This document shows, piece by piece, positions 1-14,215 of a stretch of DNA of 64,000 nt. The notes below the pieces were generated by a model. The model was not told where the DNA came from and searched no databases. It worked only from the letters and a program-made list of their open reading frames with translations. The position numbers were made by a program, and so were the translations under genes. Position 1 is the stretch's first letter, and each line of letters starts with the position of its first letter. Source of the stretch: Amoebidium appalachense (taxonomy: Eukaryota; Ichthyosporea). The stretch lies in assembly GCA_963693365.1 (NCBI GenBank), contig CAVNZM010000002.1, forward strand, positions 5,580,001 through 5,644,000. The letters run 5' to 3'.

Positions 1-615
1 TGGACAACGCCGTCACGTCGGTGCCACTCGGAAGGATGGCGATCTGAGGCGACTGCCGACTCCAAACGGCCATGTCATTGGTCACCGCACGCTGTTCAGG
101 AGGGAACCACCTGGCCATACAGCGCGGTTAGAACGGGATAGCTGCAACAACAATTATGGGTCTCATTCACAGACTAAACAGACAAAATTTTAAAGTACAT
201 AGTACATCATAAGTACAAGAAACACTAACGAACCAACAATTCCAGAAAACAAATCGTTAATCAATGCTGCATACGTTTAAGTATTCATTCGTGGAAAACT
301 CACATAGCAACACACTCGACTTACCCATTGACGACGGACTCCATCTTCTTGCCTGAGTGGACGGGACGGACCAAGACCCCACTGTTCCATCCCCCAAAAC
401 GGAAAGTCGACAACGGTGCCCAACCTTTGAACACAATCCACTTATCCAGGGAAGCCTTCGCTTTGGCTTCCTTCAAAGTCAAACACAATGGGGTCGACAT
501 CCGTTGGGTCGCGCTGGGACAGACACCTTGGCTCAACAATCTTGGAAGAGCGCTTGATATCATCGAAGGAAAAATCAAAAATAGACCGAACCAACGTGGG
601 AAGGTGGGACGCCAT
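1..615 (-). CDS. Partial two-exon gene of unknown function, cut by the window edge
   Basis: Two exons can be joined on the minus strand. The upstream exon (615-325) follows a T-rich acceptor ending in GCAG (about 616-630) and ends at a consensus GTAAGT donor (324-319). The downstream exon begins at 110 after a CCAG acceptor and runs off the edge at base 1. The phase agrees: the first exon leaves two bases and the second supplies one, giving an open frame of about 132 codons. The peptide has aromatic and basic stretches (KWIVFKGWAPL, WFPPEQRAV) but no motif I recognise. The true start lies upstream of 615, where satellite DNA begins at about 645, so either the first intron holds the satellite or the gene is truncated. 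The splice reading is inference. Confidence 0.4.
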
Positions 616-644
616 CTGCAAAAAAAAAAATTAAATAAAATGAA

Positions 645-2900
645 TACGCCTACTAGTAGTCACAACGCGAATATTATATTATCCGAAACATCCACCCCCC
701 AAGCGAATACTATATTCACACAACCCCAAGCGAATATAATATTCGCGCGAATCCTGATGATCTAACCCCAAGCGAATGTAATATTCGGTCCGATCGATCC
801 GAGCGAATATTATATTCGCGCGGATCTTGATTATCAAACAAATCGATCCGAGCGAATATTATATTCGCTTGGGGTTGTAATCAGGGTGCGAGCGAGCATT
901 ATATTCGCTCGCATTTATTCATCCACCCAAGCAAATATAATATTCGCACGGATCCTGATGATCTAACCCCAAGCGAATATAATATTCGCTGGAATCCTGA
1001 TGATCTAACCCCAAGCGAATATAATATTCGCTCCGATCGATCCGAGCGATTATTATATTCGGGCGGATCTTGATTATCTAACCAATCGATCCAAGCGAAT
1101 ATTATATTCGCTTGGGGGTTGTAATCATGGTGCGAGCGAATGTTACATTCGCTCGCATCCTGATGATCCCACCCCCAAGCGAATATAATATTCGCTCGGA
1201 TCCTGATGATCCCACCCCCAAGCGAATATAATATTCGCACGGATCCTGATGATCCCACCCCCAAGCGAATATAATATTCGCTCGGATCCTGATGATCTAA
1301 CCCCAAGCGAATATAATATTCGCTCCGATCGATCCGAGCGATTATTATATTCGCGCGGATCTTGATTATCTAACCAATCGATCCAAGCGAATATTATATT
1401 CGCTTGGGGGATAATATTCGCTTGGGGGTTGTAATCATGGTGCGAGCGAATGTTACATTCGCTCGCATCCTGATGATCCCACCCCCAAGCGAATATAATA
1501 TTCGCTCGGATCCTGATGATCCCACCCCCAAGCGAATATAATATTCGCTCGGATCCTGATGATCTAACCCCAAGCGAATATAATATTCGCTCCGATCGAT
1601 CCGAGCGATTATTATATTCGCGCGGATCTTGATTATCTAACCAATCGATCCAAGCGAATATTATATTCGCTTGGGGGTTGTAATCATGGTGCGAGCGAAT
1701 GTTACATTCGCTCGCATCCTGATGATCCCACCCCCAAGCGAATATAATATTCGCTCGGATCCTGATGATCCCACCCCCAAGCGAATATAATATTCGCACG
1801 GATCCTGATGATCCCACCCCCAAGCGAATATAATATTCGCTCGGATCCTGATGATCTAACCCCAAGCGAATATAATATTCGCTCCGATCGATCCGAGCGA
1901 TTATTATATTCGCGCGGATCTTGATTATCTAACCAATCGATCCAAGCGAAGATTATATTCGCTTGGGGGTTGTAATCATGGTGCGAGCGAATGTTACATT
2001 CGCTCGCATCCTGATGATCCCACCCCCAAGCGAATATAATATTCGCTCGGATCCTGATGATCCCACCCCCAAGCGAATATAATATTCGCTCGGATCCTGA
2101 TTCGGATCTAACCCCAAGCGAATATAATATTCGCTCCGATCGATCCGAGCGATTATTATATTCGCGCGGATCTTGATTATCTAACCAATCGATCCAAGCG
2201 AATATTATATTCGCTTGGGGGTTGTAATCATGGTGCGAGCGAATGTTACATTCGCTCGCATCCTGATGATCCCACCCCCAAGCGAATATAATATTCGCTC
2301 GCATCCTGATGATCCCACCCCCAAGCGAATATAATATTCGCTCGGATCCTGATGATCTAACCCCAAGCGAATATAATATTCGCTCGGATCCTGATGATCC
2401 CACCCCAAGCGAATATAATATTCGCTCGCATCCTGATGATCCCACCCCAAGCGAATATAATATTCGCTCGAATCCTGATGATCCAACCCCAAGTGAATGT
2501 AATATTCGCTCGAATCCTGATGATCCAACCCCAAGCGACTATAATATACGCTCGAATCCTGATGATCCAACCCCAAGCGAATATAATATTCGCTCGAATC
2601 CTGATGATCTAACCCCAAGCGAATGTAATATTCGCTCCGATCGATCCGGGCGAATATTATATTCGCGCGGATCTTGATTATCTAACCAATCGATCCAAGC
2701 GAATATTATATTCGCTCGGGGGTTGTAATCAGGGATTCGCTCGCACCTATCCATCCCCGCAAGCAAATATAATATTCACTCGGATCCTGATGATCCAACG
2801 CCCACGCGAATATAATATTCGCTTGAATCCTGATGATCCAACCCCCATAATAATAATATAATATTATATTCGCTCGCATCCTAACTATGCATCCGCCAGG

Positions 2901-2955
<55 letters not shown>

Positions 2956-3060
2956 ATCGCTTCTGAGTATCCAACTCCGAGTCCCAAGCGAATATACTAT
3001 TCGCTCGGATCCTGATTATCCACCCGATGCAAGCGAATAGTATTATACGCGAGTATCCAA
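645..3060. repeat. Satellite array 1: 42-43 bp units with a 19-bp palindromic core
   Basis: The array is made of units of about 42-43 bp. Each contains the inverted repeat AGCGAATAT-A-ATATTCGCT (two 9-bp arms around one base) and a linker of the type CGGATCCTGATGATCCCACCCCCA. A higher-order layer is visible. The variant segment with GTAATCATGGTGCGAGCGAATG recurs at about 1121, 1431, 1680, 1972 and 2224, so larger blocks of roughly 250-310 bp are repeated. Units decay toward 2750-3060. Long open frames here are by-products of the repeat and are not called as genes. Confidence 0.95.
2902..2953. repeat. (TA)n microsatellite
   Basis: An uninterrupted run of about 25 AT dinucleotides lies inside the decaying right end of satellite array 1. 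Confidence 0.95.
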
Positions 3061-4209
3061 AACATTCCTTGGGAGCAACTTAATTAAATTCACTTTAACA
3101 TAGGTGAAATGTAAGCGTGATTTTAAAATTTAAAAACTTTTAAATGTTAATTTCTCTACGGTGATTGGTTTAATTATCGAATGCTGTTCGCTACATCAAT
3201 CGTTTCTATAATCTATGTTTTATGTTTTCGCTCGATCCGGAACCCAATCATCGTTGACCTTCTCATTCGTTGTCACGTGCTCATCTGATAACAGGAATAA
3301 ATTACTATACCGATAGCTTCGCACATCTTCCCTTGTTACTCAGTACATCATTGCATGACGATGGTATTAAGCTTTTAATTTGTATAGCAAATTTCTGTTG
3401 TTTACGCAGCGAGGCAGAGCAAGAGACGCAGCGAGGCAAAGCTTGCAATATACAAAGCACGGCTTAGTCGATTAATACTAGTACCTTCTTAACATCACAC
3501 CTGCTGTATTCTTCGCTGATTCATGTTTGTTCTGCTCTGTTCTTTCTGATGTGATTGCCATTTCATAAAGTATGGCGTAATGTTGTATCATGCAGCATGC
3601 AGAATGGCGGGTATTAAACTCGAGTCAGAAAGGTGCTTTGATCATGTGCACTACAGATGTACAATATGCTACAATGGAAACAATTGGACCCTCAATAACC
3701 TGAATCAACCATGGTTCAGTGCAGTCCAGGCAATCGCCTTCTTCAACGTAAAGCTGGAACCACATCAGGGTAAGTTTTTCATGAAAAGAATGAACACATG
3801 AACACTGGAAAGGATAACCGTGCACAATGACTCTACGGAGACAAAAGCTTGCCTTTCATAAGTGAAGCGTTGACCAACGCACACAGCGACCTTGATGTAT
3901 TACAAAGCTGATCACAAAGACAACTCGCGATGATGTCGACCGAACAGTTAAGTGGGAAACAAAAAAAAAAAAAAAAAAATTGTACACCGCGCGAGTTCGG
4001 ATTACTGGGTTACTGGGAAAGGATCTGGCGGTTGACATCATTCATTCATATACTACCCATTTTAACGCCCGCATGGCGTTTGCCGATTGGTTGTCAGAGG
4101 CGGCAAAATCGTATTTGTTTTAAGTTTTTAAAATTTATATATATACGATCCAACCAATGAAAATTATTTGTTAACACGAAGGCGATTTATATAATGTTTT
4201 AAACGCTAA
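3061..4209. other. AT-rich spacer between the two satellites
   Basis: No convincing gene is seen. A 73-codon frame at 3580-3801 ends near a GGTAAGTTT donor-like sequence (about 3768) and could be an isolated exon. It has no recognisable domain and no clear acceptor, so it is not called. An A-run lies at 3961-3979. Confidence 0.5.
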
Positions 4210-5160
4210 TATCTAACCTGATTTTGAGCGCATATCATATTCGTCCCATCCTCAACCGCATATTATATTCGCTTGACGCATGCCATGCTCCTGCCATCCT
4301 GAAGCGCATATTATATTCGCTTGACGCATGCCATTGGTCATGCCATCCTGAAGCGCATATTGTATTCGCTTGACGCATGCCATGCTCCTGCCATCCTGAA
4401 GCGCATATTATATTCGCTTGACGCATGCCATTGGTCATGCCATCCTGAAGCGCATATTATATTCGCTTGACGCCACCTATGTATGCTCATGCCATCCTGA
4501 AGCGCATATTAATTTCGCTTGACGCATGCCATGCTCCTGCCATTCTGAAGCGCATATTATATTCGCTTGACGCATGCCATTGGTCATGCCATCCTGACGC
4601 GCATATTATATTACGCTTGACGCATGCCATTGGTCATGCCATCCTGAAGCGCATATTATATTCGCTTGACGCCACCTATGTATGCTCATGCCATCCTGAA
4701 GCGCATATTAAATTCGCTTGACGCATGCCATGCTCATGCCATCCTGAAGCGCATATTATATTCGCTTGACGCCACCTATGCACGTGCCATCCTGAAGCGC
4801 ATATTATATTCGCTTGACGCATGCCGCCATGCTCATGCCATCCCGAAGCGCATATTAAATTACGCTTGACGCATGCCATTGGTCATGCCATCCTGAAGCG
4901 CATATTAAATTCGCTTGACGCATGCCATTGGTCATGCCATCCTGAAGCGCATATTGAATTCGCTTGACGCATGCCATTGGTCATGCCATCCTGAAGCGCA
5001 TATTAAATTCGCTTGACGCATGCCATGCTCATGCCATCCTGAAGCGCATATTATATTCGCTTGACGCATGCCACTGGTCATGCCATCCTGAAGTGCAGTT
5101 TATATTCGCTTGACGTTGCTATGCACGTGCCATCCTGATGCGATTGACGCTTGTCATGAC
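4210..5160. repeat. Satellite array 2: 48-49 bp units sharing the array 1 palindrome
   Basis: About 19 units of 48-49 bp, each with AGCGCATATTATATTCGCTTGACGCATGCCAT or a variant, followed by TGGTCATGCCATCCTGA or GCTCCTGCCATCCTGA. The segment AGCGCATAT-T-ATATTCGCT is the same 19-bp palindrome as in array 1 with one substitution in the left arm. The linkers of the two arrays are unrelated in sequence and length. Confidence 0.95.
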
Positions 5161-5922
5161 ATATGGATATCATGATGGTTATGATAATAATGTTGCGTTG
5201 GAGTGTGCATGCTTTCTTTTTCACATGTGGTGATTACGTTATCGTCAACACCGGTGTGAGGGATCGCACCAAGGCGCGTACTACAGGTATCCTCAGACCG
5301 GTGTGGGGGGCATATGGTGAGGTTGTCGTGGCAACAAACAGAGTGTATATGAACTACTCTAACTATCTGCACGCTTAAAGGGGCTCGAAACCGTGTATAC
5401 GTATAAACTTTTCTTTGAGTTGGGTGGGAAGCGAGTTTTTTGTGTTCTGAGAAGAACTTCCAAAAGCCCGCGACCCCGCGAGACACTTCACAGACACGCG
5501 GCCCACTGGCCAGACAAATACCACAGTGACATTCAGCCAATCACAACACTCCCTCCCCCACAGACTACACGCACTCCACACCATTGGCTACCGCGACCTC
5601 AGACACCCCTACAGCACTACAACACGTACACACGTTTACTCACAATACATATAAGCATACACACACGCGAGCAGGCAACATGGGTCTCGCCACGCACACA
5701 GCAAGAAGCAATACAACATTTAACATGGAGAGTACGCAGAGGCATGGGGCATGCACGCGCGCACCAAACAATCAGCCGCCGCTGCATCAGATTCTCCCCA
5801 TACCACTGATTAATCTCCTCATACCCCATTTAGACCCCGGCATCACTATGCAAGAAAACCCCCGAAATTAACTCACCAAAACACAAAATATAGAAGTAAA
5901 CTAATACGAATCAGCTCAGCAC
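5161..5922. other. Intergenic region upstream of the chromodomain gene
   Basis: Unique sequence with several overlapping open frames, none with a recognisable domain. It would contain the promoter of the gene beginning at 5923. No clear TATA box was found. Confidence 0.4.
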
Positions 5923-8129
5923 ATGACAGAGGTGAAGGCACAGAGTCTCAGATCTCCATTCACATACACGGTGGAGATTCTGGCCTCAAAGGCCAAACAT
6001 CCGGGTTCCACCATCGTTGCTGGATCCACGACGGTCTTCCACATCAGGTAATGTTTCAGGCCTGGCCTTGAATGTGCGTCTGTTATTATGGCAGGATCAT
6101 CTTTTTTGCTTTGCCGTATAGTATATTGGTACATACTGTCAACAGCATAGTTCACTGATGGGATTTTATGCAGACTCTGACATCAAGCCGGTTCCATCCA
6201 GCTTCAGACCCGACGACATGGAGCGGTACCTCGTCCATACAATCGGCGACCCGACATATGTTGTTGATTGCGTGTTCGGTCGCAGAACCATTGTAGATCA
6301 CAAAGGGGACTTGTACGACCAGGTTTTAGTTAAATGGCGTGGATTTCCCTTTTCCCAATGTACTTGGGAGGATCCTGGTGAAGTTATGCCCCCCAACACA
6401 GGGGCACCCACTTGCGATGAACAAGATGTGGATGGCAACGACATTCCATTAGCATTACGTGGTCTGAAAGATTTCAGTAGCTACACGGATGCCAAAATGG
6501 AAACGGTCCTTCGTACACTGGATGCCAATGGCGGGTTGGACGACACGGACTTTGCAAATGGCAGTGTTCCAGTTGCCACCATGTTTACCACTGTGACATC
6601 CAATCAACGTAAGCCCGTGCGTCCATCAAAACCGACATTGTCGCATCCGGCAGGTACACCAGTGCGCTCTGAGCCAGAACACAACACAGGGTCGTCGGAT
6701 CCAGCTTCGCCAATTTCGTCGTCGGGTTTTACCAGTGCAGGTGACGGCGCCCCGTCACAAGTACCACCTTCTTCGGCAATGGCACAACCGCCCCGTAAGC
6801 GTGCCAAGGTGACACTGGAGCCCGAGGTAACTGACTTAACGTTGTATACACCCGAAGTGGACCCACCAGTGTCGCCGGTCCCATCAACTAATGATTGCAA
6901 CCCTTGCCCCACTGTGCCCATCCCCGTCTCTCTCCGGTCAAAATGGCCCGGGAATGTCAGTGAGTCTGTGTTTACACACTACTGCAACAGCGCAGACCCA
7001 GTTTATGACATCACCCCCGTGCCGATGGATGCTTTCTCATTCAACAGCAACGCCACCTTTAGTTTCCGTCCAAGATTTTCATGGGAAATGAATTTCTGTT
7101 TCATCATCACCGTATTGGACGGATTAAACTGTGGGCTGATAAAATCCAACGTGCCACCTTTACATCTTAAGCCAACTGGACTGGACGTTTGGGACCGGAT
7201 GATTGCTGCCTTAAAGCACCGCGAGAAGCATACAGCAAATATCCGGGCCATCGCTCATCGACTGGCATGGGTGTGGAAGGTAACACTATACAGGATTGGG
7301 GACATAAGTTCAACGGACAAGTTGTTTGACGCGCTTCAATGTGACATTAGCGGTTCGGATTACCTCACGGGTGTCCCGCTGGATGGGTCTAGTCGTCCGC
7401 TATTCCGAGACAACGTGGTACCCCCTCACGTGACAATCATAACCGCTACATGCGTTAAATGCACTGGCGTGTGTACGCGTGTGTTGTGTTCCATCGATGC
7501 CGAGCTTCGCACCCGACGTCGCCGTGAAAGGATGGACCACAAGGAGACTTACATTGTCAATCCCATAGAAAACATAGCGGGTACCCACTTCTTCGATGGC
7601 GACTGCACTGAACTTCTATGGCAGGGAATTTCAAAGCCCAACCTCGGTTTGCACAACGTGCAATTCCAAGGGTACGGTGCGGGGCAACGTTTTAATACTT
7701 CCTAGAATTCTCTTCGTCCACATGTCAGTGCAATCCGTGCCGCCTGTTCATGTCATGAATTGCGTAAACTTTATGGGGCGCCAACTTGAATACCATCTTG
7801 CCTACATTGGTCTTCACAAACCAGGTCACTTTTTCGGTGTGGCACCCGCATTCACATGGAAAAACGGGAGACCATATCATCTCCACTGCGACGGTTTCGG
7901 TATGACCACGGAAAAACCAGACACTGAGCTATGGGAGAGCAACACGGGACCTACCAATGTCTCTGTCCAAATGTCTCGGGAAGGTGGCGAGTGCGAAGGC
8001 TGGTGCCCATTATATGTTAAGTTGAACTGGGCACGCATCAAGGATGTGCATCTCAACTTCATGGTGTATGTGCCCGCGCAGGAACCACTGTTAGGCGTGG
8101 GCTCCCGCAAACTGACGTATGCCATCTAA
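5923..8129 (+). CDS. Chromodomain protein with a USP-like cysteine-protease region; one frame break
   Basis: Proposed exon 1 is 5923-6047 (41 codons plus two bases, donor GTAATG). Exon 2 opens at 6151 after CAGCATAG with matching phase and stays open to the stop at 7703-7705. An internal ATG at 6158 could be an alternative start. Numbered from 6158, residues about 33-76 read as a chromodomain (YVVDCVFGRR, then DQVLVKWRGFP and CTWEDP). A Ser/Pro-rich linker follows. Residues about 312-323, NFCFIITVLDGL, match the USP catalytic-Cys box (NTCYxNSVLQxL) with Cys314. A CVKC pair follows. A second frame (7596-8129) continues with CTTC, as in the USP zinc ribbon, then PGHFFGVAP (His codon 7827-7829) and PYHLHCDGFG, matching the USP His box. 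Joining the frames requires skipping 1 nt modulo 3 between about 7570 and 7680, either by a short intron I cannot place or by a frameshift. Protease assignment rests on motifs only; a transposon-derived gene is possible. Confidence 0.65.
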
Positions 8130-8186
8130 GTCAACTGTGGATGTAGTGTAGACGACCTTGTGGATATCGGAGTTTTTTTTTTTTTT

Positions 8187-8237
<51 letters not shown>

Positions 8238-10540
8238 CTTTTTTGGTTTTTTTTTGCTGCCAACATGCCATTATCGTTTGAACTGGAATGAAGGACATAA
8301 TGCCTGCTCGTATTTAAATACACAATGAGTGTGCTGGTTGCATGCTGTCTGGATTTATTTCACGTAGGTGTATAAGTATAAGATCAAGATTGAAAATTAT
8401 GCATAGAAGTTAAGATATTTACGAATATAACATTGAATTGGCTGCTGTGTATGGTCCTTCAACGTAGTGACAACTAAAACATGCAAAATATATATGCTGA
8501 CCGCCGGCGGCGGGCTTTTATTCCATGTGAGCGGTACTTAGTCTATGTGAACCCAATTTAACATTGTGACGTAAGAATGATTAAGAATACAAGATGATTA
8601 CGACTATTCAGTTATAATGGTGTATTATGGATTCTGTAACGTGTAAATGCAATGGCGATAAATACATACAAACCACTGGCACATGATACTACACCATTTG
8701 CAACGAGTTGGTAAAATCCTGCTGTCAGTGGGCATGATTTCTTTTCGACCAACACACAAAGCTACAAGCTCAGGACACTTTAATGATTATACACAACCCC
8801 CCCCCCCCCCCCCCTGGTCCCCCCCCGAACACATCATTTGCACCAAGAGCATAAAAAACTGGTAACAGTAGACATGTTTTTTTCCCCAACACATGTCATA
8901 AGCTAATAGGCACGACAATGATTGTTTATTACGCACACACAGTTTCTCCCACCACGTCATACAAACCCACTGACCCCCCCCATGTCACCCAGGGTAGTAG
9001 GGGGGGGAGGAGGGGGGGGGGGGGGGTGCATTTTGGCCTGCCCGATATTCCCCCTAGACCAGCCAAATTTGACGTCCTGGATTTTAATTAGAGGTGACGA
9101 CACTTTGGCCTGGACGACACTTTGGCCTGCAACAGGGGGGGGGGGGGGGGGGGGGGGGGGTACTCTATAGCTAAGACGGTGACAAAATTAGCTCACATTA
9201 GTATGTTTCAAGTATAGTCATTTTAACAATGCACGTCCTAATGTCTTTCAAAAAGTGCTGCAGAGAGCAGACAAACAATAGCGAGTTACAGCATATATAC
9301 CTTTCAAGGTCAGCCGGCATCGCCCCGAATAATGTTTTGATTGGCGTAAACAAGCGATTGTTTGTATCGGTGTTACAAACGAACCATTACCATCGTTTCA
9401 CTAGTACTCCAAATTGCAAATTTTTAAGTGGTGTTAGGTTGCCCGCCAAAACACCGTAGGCCAATAAAAAGCTGGGCCACGTAACCATATATGGTTCTTT
9501 TGCCCACCTCAAAGAAAACTACGCCATTGGTGTTTTTCTAAATCTTTCTCTAACATGGGCCAATGAATCCACAGCCCTCTAAGCTGCCTACAGGTCCCCA
9601 AATACTTATATATATATACACCTAGACCACGAGATATTTGGATCTTATCCCGCCTCAATTTTTCGACTTTCTCGAGATAGATCCCCAGATTGATCTATCC
9701 CACATGTACCTAAATATCATTTTCATTTCCCAAAAACGTGGCTAAATATTCGGCTTCTTTCCTTTCTCAACAGGTACCTAAATATCACGAGAAATTCCCG
9801 ATAGAACTACAGACCCCCTAGTCTAAACACAATTGGCAACATTCCTCGACTATGCGTCTCGTGCATGTGGTGATCGAGTGTCAGCGTGTGTCTGTGTACA
9901 CGCAACCAATTGGTAAAGCTAATAAACACATATTGTGGAGTGAGCGTAAGTCTGCACTCCAACATCCACCTCCCTCCACACGGTGTCACTCGCATGCATA
10001 TACCGTAGTACTAACTCAAACCTCCATGATGATCCCACCCAGCCCATATTGACACAAACTTACGGGGGTATTCCTGGGGAAAATCACTACATTATAAAGG
10101 TCCTAAAAAAGTAGTTGAACAAAGACGGACTTCCGGGAACGCAACAGCTGCAAAATCAGGAGTGAGGGGTTGTGCCATGCGTTGAGAAAACATGATATGC
10201 TACTGAGTTACCCGTAGTATATGGTAGGTGTTTGTTTTCCGAAAAGCATAAAAAAGATATCTTGTTTTCGAAGTGACTGTCTATATGTTTTTTTTTTTTT
10301 TTTTTTTTTTTTTTTATTTAATTTTTTTTAACAATGAAAAATGATAGGCGAACCCTGGCGGCTTTAAAAAATAATTAAAAAAAATTGTTTGAGTATGTAG
10401 GTTGAAAATGATTGCAATAATAAGATTTGTTAAGGCCAAGGAAGACAACTCATAACGAATTGAAATATCTACTTAAAATAAAAAGACTTATTACAAGCTT
10501 ATAAAGGTCCTGGGTACGACGGCAGGGCAAAACGAGACTA
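8130..10540. other. Gene-poor spacer with homopolymer runs
   Basis: Holds a T-run followed directly by a G-run (8171-8237), C-runs near 8799-8826, G-runs at 9010-9026 and 9127-9160, and a T-run near 10289-10315. Between 9600 and 9800 an AT-rich stretch contains repeated TACCTAAATATCA. No coding exon is supported. Confidence 0.7.
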
Positions 10541-11265
10541 CGGGCGGCCGGGGGAGGGGAGGGGGGAGGGGGGGGGGAGGGGGGAGGGGAGGGAGGGGGG
10601 GGGGGGGGGGGGGAGGGGTTGCAAAGTGGAAAACCTGCACAAGATGTGTTTCAGACACAGCCTGAGCCTTTTAGATCGGCAAATACAGAGACACACAAAT
10701 CAGACATGCTAGTTTTGATTATTTAAATTTTACACAACAGGGCAAAAAAACACAAATATCATGGATATAGTTCTGAAATATTTGTAGAGCATGCCCATGC
10801 TCGGCAGTGGGGTCGAGGGTCAAGTTATTCTTTATATTGAATGATATTTTTATCGCTAAAAACCAAATCCACCGAGGTCACAACTTGAAGACAATAATAT
10901 CTTTTCTGTAGAAAAAGTTGCATACTATTAAAGGCAGGCGGAAGTGAAGGGAAGGAGGTTCTGCCTATTGTCCAGGGGGAGGAGGAGGGGGAGGGGGAAG
11001 GGGAGGGCGTCAATCCACCGAACAGGGGGTGGGGAAGGGGAGAGGGAGGGGGGGGGGGGGGGGAGGGGGGGGAGGGGGGGCACGGTACATAACCAAAGGC
11101 CACGTACCTGTTCGGTGGCTTGGTACTCCCCCCCCCCCCCCTCTCCCCACTCCCCCCTCCCCCCTCCCCTCTCCCTCACCCGATTGGCTCTCTCCCGCAC
11201 CCCTCTCCCTCCCTACCTCCTACCCACAAGCTTTTCATCAAATTGTTGCGTTAGTGGTCAATATA
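10540..11265. repeat. G-rich and GA-rich low-complexity block, then a C-rich block
   Basis: G-runs with A interruptions occupy 10549-10616 and 10975-11080, and C-runs occupy 11130-11220. The open frames here encode low-complexity Pro or Gly and are not called as genes. Confidence 0.9.
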
Positions 11266-11269
11266 ATGC

Positions 11270-12625
<1,356 letters not shown>

Positions 12626-12629
12626 GGCA

Positions 12630-14140
12630 CATGTTGCATAAGCACATGGCATGATTCGCACTCATCGGAGCGCACTAAAAATAGTCAAAAAGTTTGAGCT
12701 ACGAAGAAGTCTTAGTGCACCAACAAAACAATTGTTCAAATTCTTCCAAGACTTCTCCTGGGGGTAAAGAGAATGACAAGCAGATCCCTCCAAAATGGTT
12801 TCTACTGCAATAAATTGGTACCATGTCGTACCTGTACCTTTTCACAAAACCAAAAATTAATAATTTTAAAGGTAAATTATTGATTCTTTTTTTACCGTAG
12901 GCAATCAGCGTGATAGTTGGTGAAAAGACATGTCTGTATTTAGATTTAATGCCTTGGTTCGGAATAATGCCCCGGAATATAATGGAGTGTGTGGGGATTT
13001 TAATTCATGCCGTAGCGGTTTTCAATTGGCCCACCATTAATCTAATCCCCCCAACTCTTGGTTTTTGCGAGGCAGGGGGAGCCTTGACCAAATGGCATTC
13101 TCAAATTTCGGCTTCAACAATTACTAAGTTATTCCTGGACCAAGTACATAGAGAACAACTATATAGTATTGGGCCAATTTTTTTTTTTTTTTAAACCACA
13201 TAAGTTCATAGGTCCAGTCGAAAGCCGATCTGATATCACTTTTTATACCCACACAACGTTCTGTTTATATATATACAGTACTTTTAGCGCTTAATTTTAT
13301 ATAACTATAATTATATATCCGTACGCGTGGATCATTTATTACTGAGCGATCGAGCTATGCACCCCCAGGTTCAGGCCTGCCTGACCAGTCATCATCATTT
13401 GCTTCGTTTGAGAAATGTTATTTATCTATAATATGCTGTGTCTTATCCTTCTAGAGGTATATGTGTCACATCACGCTATGTCTTATAATTAAGTAATTCA
13501 TGGCAATTTGCAAAAAAAGGGGGGGGAAAGATTCTAAGAAGCACATCGATAAAGGCATCATGATTATAAAAAAAAGAGACGACACACCCCACAAGATCTG
13601 TTTCGGGGGACCATACCAAAGTGTCCTTCGACAAGATGATGTGCACGCACCTGATATAAAAACTTTAGCACACTCCCCAATTGCAGACATTGACAACGAC
13701 TTGAATAAAAGGAAAAAAAACATAAAACAAGAACTAAAATGCAGAAAAAGCACAACTAGAGCAAAAATGTTGAGTTTTATTAGCGGTTGCTTTTGTAAAT
13801 GGGGATATACCATGCATTCAATCGTTGCGGTTTATTGAAAATATTAAAATATTTGAATGCATGGTTTGATCAGGAAAATAGAACAGCCCTCACACAAGAT
13901 ATCGGATCTCATACCGTATACTGCCACACACTTATTGTAGTCACATGTTCAACAAAACTCATACACGCCATAACACACAGTAACTCCTTTGCCACATTTC
14001 AAGTTCATGTGACAGTCACAATATTGAAGGTCACAACGATTACCATGGCATCTAGCCTACTAGAGTGGGTTTAATGTGCACATTCACTGTGTTAGATTCT
14101 GACCTGACAATTTGTAGGCATTAGGACACGAAAAAAAGAA
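12630..14140. other. AT-rich intergenic region
   Basis: A 112-codon Lys-rich frame lies at 13500-13838 and overlaps a frame of similar length on the other strand. Neither has a recognisable domain or splice sites I can support. The rest shows no features. It probably contains the promoter region of the GT34 gene. Confidence 0.5.
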
Positions 14141-14215
14141 AATGGTAGAAATGAGTTTTCAAGCAGCCCTTAGCAAAAAAAACTTGGCACTTCTGGCAGC
14201 AGTGTTCCTTGTGTC

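Noticed and set aside
645-2700. CTGATGA in satellite 1 as a hammerhead ribozyme core
   Set aside because: The second conserved core element (GAAA between stems II and III) is absent from the unit and the helices cannot be drawn.
645-2700. Long minus-strand reading frames of 135-247 codons in satellite 1
   Set aside because: They are repeats of the satellite unit read as protein, with several overlapping frames equally open.
645-5160. The two tandem arrays as CRISPR
   Set aside because: The units are contiguous with no variable spacers, and the genome is eukaryotic with introns.
13466-13838. Gene at 13466-13838 on either strand
   Set aside because: Frames of equal length overlap on both strands, and there are no domain, splice or composition signals.
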